33,608 bases of DNA from Cellulosimicrobium funkei (GTDB lineage: Bacteria > Actinomycetota > Actinomycetes > Actinomycetales > Cellulomonadaceae), in NCBI RefSeq assembly GCF_001019615.1, contig NZ_JNBQ01000039.1:1-33608 (forward strand), in the 5' to 3' direction. Positions 28,092-33,608 of the stretch are shown piece after piece. The translations under genes were made by a program, and so were the position numbers. The notes beneath the pieces were generated by a model. It searched no databases, had not been told where the DNA came from, and worked only from the letters and a program-made list of their open reading frames with translations. Every line of letters begins with the position of its first letter. Position 1 is the stretch's first letter.

Positions 28092-30226
28092 GCGGTGGTC
28101 TCCTCCGTCAGGGTCGGGAGCCCCGGCGCGAACCGCCCGGAGCGTTCGAGGATCGAGGTCGTGGAACGGCCGTCGACGTAGGGCAGGACGACGACCCGGC
28201 CGCCGTGGCGCCGGACCACCTCCGCCTCGGGCAGGGTCTCCTCGGTGTAGTCGCCGCCCTTCGCCCACACGTCCGGGCGCAGGCGGTCGAGCGCGGCGCG
28301 CGGGTCGTCCTCGTCGAACACGACGACGGCCGACACGCAGTCGAGCGCGGCGAGGACGCGCGCGCGGTCGGCCTGCCCGACGACGGGGCGCTGCGGCCCC
28401 TTGAGCCGCCGCACGGACGCGTCGCCGTTGAGCAGCACGACGAGGTGGTCGCCGAGGCGCGCCGCGGCCTCGAGCGTCGCGACGTGGCCCGCGTGGAGGA
28501 TGTCGAAGCACCCGCCGGTGGCGACCACGGTGCCCCCGCGGGCGCGCAGGCGCGCCGCCACGTCCTCGGGGGCCGGGTCCGTGGGCGCGGGCCCGGTGAC
28601 ATGCTCCGGCGCCGTCCGCGGGGCCCCGGACGCGTGCCGGGTCGCCGTGTCCGCGCGCCGGCGGTAACCCTCGGCGCCGCCGGTGGCGACCCACTCCGAC
28701 GCCGACCCGACCGCGGCGACCACCGCCTCGACGAGCTCGGCGCCGCGCGCGAGCGCGACCGCCACCGTCGAGGCGAACCGGTCGCCCGCGCCGCAGGGGT
28801 CGCCGTGCGCCACGGTCGCGGGCACGTACGCGGGCTCGCCGTCGGCGCGCGCGACGAACGCGCCGTGCTCGCCCGCGGTGACGCACACCGCCCGGACGCC
28901 CCACGCCGCGGCGAGCGACCGGGCGAGGCCGCCCGGGTCGTCGGCGCGCGCCTCCAGACCGAGCGCCTCCGCGGCGTCGAGCGCCTCGGCGAGGTTGGGG
29001 GTCACGACGGCGGTCCCGGGCACGGGCGGCCCGCCGCGCGGGTGGGGGTCCCACACGACCGTCCGGTCGCGGGCCGCGTGCTCGAGCGCGTCGCGCACGG
29101 GGCCGGCGTGCGTCGTCCCGGCCCCGTAGTCCGAGACGAGGACGACGTCGGCGCCCCCGAGCGCCGCGCGGACGGCGCGCTCGGGCACGTCGTCGGGCCG
29201 TGCCGGGCCGCCGTCGTCGACGCGCACGACGGTCTGCCCGCCGGAGCGCACGCGGGTCTTGCGCCGGGTCGTGCCGACCTGCGGCAGCGCGACGACGTCG
29301 AGGTGCGGGCGCAGCAGCGCGCGCAGCTCGCCGCCCGCCTCGTCGTCGCCGAACGGCGCGACGAGGCGCACGCGCGCGGCGTCGGCCGCGAGCAGGGCCG
29401 TGAGCCCCGCCCCGCCGGGGCTGCGCCGGACGCCGAGCGTGTCGACCACGGGCACCGGTCCGTCGGGGGAGAAGCGCGTCACCTGGCCGTCGACGTCCCG
29501 GTCGAGCAGCACGTCGCCGACCACGACGACACGCGGCCCCTCAGACGTCGTAGGCACCTCGACGGGCGGACCGTCGGCCGTCACGCCAGCCGACTCCTCC
29601 CGGGCGGCTGCCTCCCGGTGGCGCACGTGCGCGTCGAGCGCCGCGCACAGCGCGTGGACGACGACGAGGTGGAGCTCCTGGACCGACGAGGTCGACGCCC
29701 CGTGCAGGGCGAGCACGTCGTCGCACGCCTCGGCCAGCGAGCAGTCCCGGGGCCCGGTGAGCGCCCACGTCGTGAGGCCGAGGTCGCGCGCGCGGCGCGC
29801 CGCGGCGACGACGTTCTCGCTCTCGCCCGACGTGGACAGCAGCACGAGCACGTCGCCGGGCCGCCCGTGCGCGGCGACCTGCCGCGCGTACATCTCGCCG
29901 ATGCCGTAGTCGTTGACGATCGCGGTGAGGCTCGACGTCTCCGCGTGCAGGCTGATCGCCGACAGCGGCGTGCGCTCGCCGTCGAAGCGCCCCACCAGCT
30001 CGGCGGTGAGGTGCTGTGCCTCGGCCGCGCTGCCGCCGTTGCCCGCGACGAGCAGGCGCCCGCCCGCGAGCACGGTGTCGGCGAGCCGTGCGCCCCACGC
30101 GTCGATCCGGCCCGCCTCGGCGGTGAGCAGGTCGAGGCCGTCGTGCAGGTCCGCGGCGTGGTCGCGCAGCCAGCGTCGGGCCGCGTCCTGCGGGCCGTCG
30201 GTGCGCCCGTGCCCGTGCGCGGTCAC
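28088..30226 (-). CDS. Trifunctional GmhA-HldE fusion: sedoheptulose-7-phosphate isomerase, heptose-7-phosphate kinase, heptose-1-phosphate nucleotidyltransferase
   Basis: One uninterrupted 712-residue frame joins three enzymes. Residues 1-200 are a GmhA SIS-domain isomerase (AGNGGSAAEAQH with E69, STSGESENV, SVQELHLVVVHAL with Q183 and H191). Residues 230-525 are a PfkB kinase of the HldE type (GDVLLDRDVDGQVTRFSPDG, RRKTRVRSGGQTVVRVDDG, HGDPCGAGDRF with D482). Residues 565-700 are a cytidylyltransferase-like domain (GGCFDILHAGH with HAGH at 578-581, KGGDYTEETLPE, DGRSTTSI). Together they would make heptose 7-phosphate, its 1,7-bisphosphate and, after a phosphatase step not seen here, NDP-heptose. 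Usually gmhA and hldE are separate genes. The GTG start overlaps the upstream stop as GTGA. An internal GTG (29584) behind GAGGAG could give a separate HldE. Confidence 0.9.
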   Translation of the reverse strand: MTAHGHGRTDGPQDAARRWLRDHAADLHDGLDLLTAEAGRIDAWGARLADTVLAGGRLLVAGNGGSAAEAQHLTAELVGRFDGERTPLSAISLHAETSSLTAIVNDYGIGEMYARQVAAHGRPGDVLVLLSTSGESENVVAAARRARDLGLTTWALTGPRDCSLAEACDDVLALHGASTSSVQELHLVVVHALCAALDAHVRHREAAAREESAGVTADGPPVEVPTTSEGPRVVVVGDVLLDRDVDGQVTRFSPDGPVPVVDTLGVRRSPGGAGLTALLAADAARVRLVAPFGDDEAGGELRALLRPHLDVVALPQVGTTRRKTRVRSGGQTVVRVDDGGPARPDDVPERAVRAALGGADVVLVSDYGAGTTHAGPVRDALEHAARDRTVVWDPHPRGGPPVPGTAVVTPNLAEALDAAEALGLEARADDPGGLARSLAAAWGVRAVCVTAGEHGAFVARADGEPAYVPATVAHGDPCGAGDRFASTVAVALARGAELVEAVVAAVGSASEWVATGGAEGYRRRADTATRHASGAPRTAPEHVTGPAPTDPAPEDVAARLRARGGTVVATGGCFDILHAGHVATLEAAARLGDHLVVLLNGDASVRRLKGPQRPVVGQADRARVLAALDCVSAVVVFDEDDPRAALDRLRPDVWAKGGDYTEETLPEAEVVRRHGGRVVVLPYVDGRSTTSILERSGRFAPGLPTLTEETTA

Positions 30227-31497
30227 GGTGCGCTCACCGCCCGCAGCGCGGCGCGGGCGCCGACGACCGGGCGCGCGCGGTCCGGCACGGCGCGGCGCGC
30301 GGCCACGACGCGCTCGTACGACTCGGCGGTGCGGGCCGCGACCGTCGACCACCCGTACAGGTGCTCGGCCCGGACGCGCGCGGCCGAGCCCAGGCGCTCC
30401 GCGAACGCCGGGTCGTCGGCGAGCCGCCGCAGCGCCGCCGCGAGCGCCCCGGGGTCCCGCGGCGGGACGAGGAGGCCGGTGCGTCCGTCGACGACCGAGT
30501 CGAGCAGCCCGCCCACGGCCGCCCCGACGACCGGCCGCCCGCACGCGGCCGCCTCGAGAGGGACGATGCCGAACGGCTCGTACCAGGGGTCGCACACCAC
30601 GGCGTCGGCCGCGTGCATGAGCTCGCGCACGTCGTCCTGGGTCACGCTGCCCACGAACCGCACCCGGTCCGTCACGCCGCACGCGTCGGCGACGGCGCGC
30701 AGCCGGAGCACCTCGGGGTCGGCGTCCAGGTCGCCCGCGGCCGGGCCTCCCGCCACGACGAGCTCGGCGCCCGGCAGCTCCGCGAGCGCCTCGATCACCG
30801 TGTCCACGCCCTTGCGCTCGACGAGGCGGCCGACCGAGAGCAGGCGCAGGTGCCCGGGCTCGCGGTGCAGGTGGCCGGTGCGGTCGGCGTCGGGCAGGAA
30901 CCGGCCGAGGTCCACCCCGCACGGGACGACGTCGATGCGGTCGGGGTCCGCGCCGAGGGCCACGAGCTCGGCGACCTCGTCGGCGCACGTCGCGACGATC
31001 CGGTCGACCGCGCGGCACAGCAGGCGCTCGCGCGCGACGCGCTCGGCCGGGCTCGTGTCGTGCGCTCCCTGGTGGCGGCGCTTGACGGACCCCAGGGCGT
31101 GGAACGTCTGCACGAGCGGGACGCCGAGCGCGGGCGCGGACAGCAGGCCCGCGATCCCGGACATCCAGAAGTGCGCGTGCACGACGTCGGGGCGCGGCCC
31201 GGGCTCGATCCACCGCCGCAGCAGGTCCGCGCCGAACGCGTCCATGTGAGGGAGCAGGTCGTCCTTGGGCACGGCCACGGGCGGGCCGGCGTCGACGTGG
31301 ACGACGTCCACGCCGCGCGCGAGGTGCACGCGCTCGGGGAGGGACGCGTCGTCGCGGCGCGTGAACACCTCGACGCGGTGGCCCTGGGCACCGAGCCGGG
31401 TGGCGAGCGACGCGACGTGGACGTTCTGCCCGCCCGCGTCGACGCCGCCGAGCGCGGCGAGGGGGCTGGCGTGCTCGGAGATCATCGCGATCTTCAT
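30223..31497 (-). CDS. Glycosyltransferase family 4
   Basis: This 424-residue GT-B enzyme begins with KIAMISEHASPLAALGGVDAGGQNVHVASLA, the opening of MshA/sucrose-synthase-like GT4 proteins. It continues with VVHAHFWMSGIAG, VQTFHALGSVKRRH, LRLLSVGRLVERKGVDTVIEAL and the donor-site region VVCDPWYEPFGIVPLEAAACGRPVVG with the EX7E pair. It is a retaining transferase at the membrane face, using a nucleotide sugar. The sugar cannot be read; context allows heptose or UDP-xylose/UDP-glucuronate from the nearby genes. Start (ATG 31497) and stop overlap the neighbouring genes by 4 nt each. The C-terminal 40 residues are Ala/Arg-rich and probably not part of the fold. Confidence 0.92.
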   Translation of the reverse strand: MKIAMISEHASPLAALGGVDAGGQNVHVASLATRLGAQGHRVEVFTRRDDASLPERVHLARGVDVVHVDAGPPVAVPKDDLLPHMDAFGADLLRRWIEPGPRPDVVHAHFWMSGIAGLLSAPALGVPLVQTFHALGSVKRRHQGAHDTSPAERVARERLLCRAVDRIVATCADEVAELVALGADPDRIDVVPCGVDLGRFLPDADRTGHLHREPGHLRLLSVGRLVERKGVDTVIEALAELPGAELVVAGGPAAGDLDADPEVLRLRAVADACGVTDRVRFVGSVTQDDVRELMHAADAVVCDPWYEPFGIVPLEAAACGRPVVGAAVGGLLDSVVDGRTGLLVPPRDPGALAAALRRLADDPAFAERLGSAARVRAEHLYGWSTVAARTAESYERVVAARRAVPDRARPVVGARAALRAVSAP

Positions 31498-32504
31498 GAG
31501 GTCACCTCCGTCAGGACCGTGTCCCAGCGCCGCAGGAACGCGGCGTGGGAGTAGTGCTCGAGCACGTGGGCGCGCGCCGCCCGGCCGTGCTCGCGTGCGT
31601 CGTCGGGGTCGGCGAGCCAGCGCCGCGCCGTCGCGGCGAGCTCGTCGGGGCGGGAGCTGAGGAGCCCCGCCGCCGGGGGCACCGCGACGGGCGCCTCCGT
31701 CGTCGGCAGCGCGAGGACGGGCAGACCGAGCGCCATCGCCTCCAGGAGCGAGAGCCCGAGGCTCGTCCAGCGGTAGGGGTGCAGGTAGGCGCGCGACGTC
31801 GCGAGCCGCGCGTGCATCGCGGCCTGCGGGACGTCGTCGTGCAGGCCGTGCGGCAGATCGTGCGGCGCGGCACCGGGCGGTGCGGAGAGGTGCTCGGCGA
31901 GCTTGCCGACGCCCATGCCGTAGACGTCGAGCGGCACGTGGCGGCCGAGGCCCACGAGCACGTCGGTCCCGGCGACGCGCCAGCGCCGCACCGGCTCGTT
32001 GACGACGGCGCCGACGCTCGCCCGCTCACCGGTGTAGAGGGGGCCGGGGTCGGGGATGCCGTGGTCGACGACGAGCGTGCGCGCGTCGCCCGTGTCCCAC
32101 ATGAGCGCGTTGAAGGCCGTCACGTGCACGATCGGGACGAGGCCCTCCTCGACGACGTCGAGGTCGGCGAGCGGGTGCCGCGTCGCGGCCGCGGGGCCGG
32201 TGGGCGCGTTGTGCTCGACGTAGACGGCCGGGACGTCGCGGCCGGGCACGAGCCCGGTCCAGCGGCGCAGCAGCTCGACCTCCTCCGGGCGCTGGAGCAC
32301 CACGACGTCGACCGCGCCGTCCGCCGCGAGGTCGGTGAGCTCGTGCGGCGTCACCTCGCGCGCGCCGGGCGGCCAGTCCCACGTCCGGGCGCGGCCACGG
32401 CCGTCCGGCCCGCGGTCAGGGACGACGGGGACGAGGTACTCGTGGCCGCCCGCGACGAACGCCGTCGCCCACGACCCGTGCACGTGCCAGACGAGGATCC
32501 TCAT
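31494..32504 (-). CDS. Glycosyltransferase, GT-B type
   Basis: This 336-residue protein reads as a GT-B glycosyltransferase: N-terminal MRILVWHVHGSWATAFVAGGHEYLVPV, VVVLQRPEEVELL, AVYVEHNAPTG, and a C-terminal nucleotide-sugar half with YLHPYRWTSLGLSLLEAMALGLPVLALP and AAGLLSSRPDELAATARRWLADP. The SLLEAMALGLPVL stretch matches the GT4/GT1 donor site (EX7E-like). It has no signal peptide or membrane helix, so it acts in the cytoplasm. It is chained to its neighbours by ATGA overlaps at both ends, inside an operon with two GT9 enzymes and a GT4 enzyme. The ATG at 32504 is set by the overlap and by the typical N-terminus. The acceptor and donor are unknown. Confidence 0.85.
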   Translation of the reverse strand: MRILVWHVHGSWATAFVAGGHEYLVPVVPDRGPDGRGRARTWDWPPGAREVTPHELTDLAADGAVDVVVLQRPEEVELLRRWTGLVPGRDVPAVYVEHNAPTGPAAATRHPLADLDVVEEGLVPIVHVTAFNALMWDTGDARTLVVDHGIPDPGPLYTGERASVGAVVNEPVRRWRVAGTDVLVGLGRHVPLDVYGMGVGKLAEHLSAPPGAAPHDLPHGLHDDVPQAAMHARLATSRAYLHPYRWTSLGLSLLEAMALGLPVLALPTTEAPVAVPPAAGLLSSRPDELAATARRWLADPDDAREHGRAARAHVLEHYSHAAFLRRWDTVLTEVTS

Positions 32505-33589
32505 CGCGCCACCCCCGCCGCCCAGGCCGTCGTGGTGCGGCCCGGGCGGGGCCGGGGAGTCCCGACGACGTGGGGGGCCCCGAGCCGCGCGACGGCGGCG
32601 ACGACGTCGTCGGGCTCGATCCCGCCCAGGCACGGGTGCCCGGCGACCGGGCAGACCCGGGCGCGCGTGTCGCGGCACCCGGCGTGCTGGTCGCCCAGCA
32701 CGACCACCGGCACCCCCCAGGGGGCCCACCGCTCTGCCGGGACCACGGGCGCGAAGAGGGACACGACGGGCGTGCCCACCGCGGCGGCGAGGTGCGCGGG
32801 GCCGGTGTTGCCCACCACGACGCACCGCGCGCCCGCGAGCACGGCGGCCAGGCCCGCGAGGTCGGTGCGGCCCGAGAGGTCCCGGGCGCGACCGTCCGCG
32901 ACGTGGGCGCCCAGCGCTGCCTCGCCCGGGCCGCCCGTGACGACGACCTGCCGGCCGGACGCCACGAGCGCCGCGACGAGGTCCCGCGCGTGGTCGGGCG
33001 CCGGTGCGCGGGCGGGCACCGACGCGCCCGGGTGCACGACGACGTACGGACCGGCGGGCACGAGGTCCGCGACGTCCGGGAGCGGGCGGCGCACGCGCAG
33101 CGCGTCACCGTCGGGCGGCCCGCCGAACCCCGCGGCGCGCACGAGGTCGAGCGCCGCCTCCACCTCGTGCAGCCCGGCCGGGCGGGTGTGGCGCACGTCG
33201 AGGAGCGAACCGGGGTAGTCCTCGCTCACCGCGGCGACGTGCTCGACCTCCGCGAGCCGGAGGAGCATCGCCGCGGGCAGCGGGCTCTGGTGGAACGAGG
33301 TGAAGACGACCGCGGCGGCATAGCGCCGCGCGGCGAGCGTCGCGACGAGGTCGAGCACGCGCGTGCGGTCCACGGGCGGGGGCCGGTAACCGGACCACGG
33401 CGCGTCGAACACGAGCACGTCGCGCACGTCCGGGAGCAGGCGTGCCGCGGCGTGCCCCGCGGGCGCCGCCAGCACGTCGACCTGGCCGCCGCGGGCCGCG
33501 ACCGCGTGCGCCATCGCCCGGATCGCGGGGCCCGTGAGCAGCACGTCGCCGTCGCTGTCGAGGCGCACGGCGAGCACGTCGGCGCTCAT
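32501..33589 (-). CDS. Glycosyltransferase family 9 (heptosyltransferase-like), first copy
   Basis: This 362-residue GT9 protein opens with VLAVRLDSDGDVLLTGPAIRAMA (the family's acceptor-side motif). It has YVVVHPGASVPARAPAPDHARDLVAALV, VVTGGPGEAALGAHV and the donor-site sequence VVGNTGPAHLAAAVGTPVVSLFAPVVPAERW. The C-terminal HAGCRDTRARVCPVAGHPCLGGI holds three cysteines of the four in the protein, a pattern also met in other GT9 enzymes. It is the first gene of the operon visible here; GAGGAG lies 8-9 bases before the ATG at 33589. Only 19 bp remain before the window ends, so its promoter or further upstream genes cannot be seen. It should transfer heptose or a similar sugar in the cytoplasm. 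Confidence 0.9.
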   Translation of the reverse strand: MSADVLAVRLDSDGDVLLTGPAIRAMAHAVAARGGQVDVLAAPAGHAAARLLPDVRDVLVFDAPWSGYRPPPVDRTRVLDLVATLAARRYAAAVVFTSFHQSPLPAAMLLRLAEVEHVAAVSEDYPGSLLDVRHTRPAGLHEVEAALDLVRAAGFGGPPDGDALRVRRPLPDVADLVPAGPYVVVHPGASVPARAPAPDHARDLVAALVASGRQVVVTGGPGEAALGAHVADGRARDLSGRTDLAGLAAVLAGARCVVVGNTGPAHLAAAVGTPVVSLFAPVVPAERWAPWGVPVVVLGDQHAGCRDTRARVCPVAGHPCLGGIEPDDVVAAVARLGAPHVVGTPRPRPGRTTTAWAAGVAR

Positions 33590-33608
33590 GCCGCCCGCTC
33601 CTCGGTGC

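Noticed and set aside
1-33608. SOS (LexA) boxes near dnaE2, ydjM-like and rtcB genes
   Set aside because: No TCGAAC-N4-GTTCGA-like dyad was found in front of them; the imuB/dnaE2 promoter lies outside the window.

Overview
The window is a very GC-rich chromosomal stretch with strong G/C bias at third codon positions, many GTG starts, purine-rich Shine-Dalgarno sites and dense stop/start overlaps. Together with an ImuB-DnaE2 mutasome, a PhoP-like two-component pair, a bacterial RIO kinase and TTGNNN/TANNNT promoters, this points to a high-GC actinobacterium. A Micrococcales member (Cellulomonadaceae/Promicromonosporaceae type) is my best inference, but nothing here proves the genus. No insertion sequence, integrase, phage gene, rRNA or CRISPR array is visible.

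Layout. 1-4761 (+): the end of imuB, translationally coupled to dnaE2, then a small membrane protein. 4842-7351 (-): a 19-codon leader ORF, a RIO kinase, a Gfo/Idh/MocA oxidoreductase and an NTF2-fold protein. 7441-8312 (-): a YdjM-type membrane hydrolase and its terminator. 8313-9300: a regulatory and RNA-rich zone with an inverted repeat, a good promoter, a 43-codon peptide gene, a strong intrinsic terminator and two tRNA-Arg genes. 9310-10542 (+): RNA ligase rtcB. 10655-13103 (-): a PhoPR-like pair preceded by three CACAG direct repeats spaced 11 bp apart. 13388-14833 (+): a secreted ThuA-fold protein. 14943-16211 (+): an enterochelin-esterase-like hydrolase, tail to tail with a CueP-like copper lipoprotein (16230-16808, -).

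16940-21988 is a catabolic or scavenging module. A LacI regulator is transcribed divergently from a four-gene operon (glutamine-amidotransferase-like protein, ribokinase, YdcZ-type transporter, phosphotriesterase-family hydrolase). Overlapping face-to-face promoters and TTGCGCAA operators lie between them, with a third operator inside the lacI coding region. An APC permease follows (22020-23369, -).

23570-33589 is a glycan locus. A coupled UDP-glucuronate decarboxylase / UDP-glucose dehydrogenase pair (+) would make UDP-glucuronate and UDP-xylose. It converges with a tightly overlapped minus-strand operon: GT9, glycosyltransferase, GT4, a GmhA-HldE fusion, SDR, a second GT9, a 16-codon mini-ORF and a small membrane protein. 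The fusion puts sedoheptulose-7-phosphate isomerase, heptose-7-phosphate kinase and heptose-1-phosphate nucleotidyltransferase in one 712-residue chain. With two heptosyltransferase-family enzymes this suggests a nucleotide-heptose glycan in a Gram-positive-type bacterium, and it is the most interesting system in the window. GmhB and HldD are not seen here; the operon's upstream end lies at the window edge.
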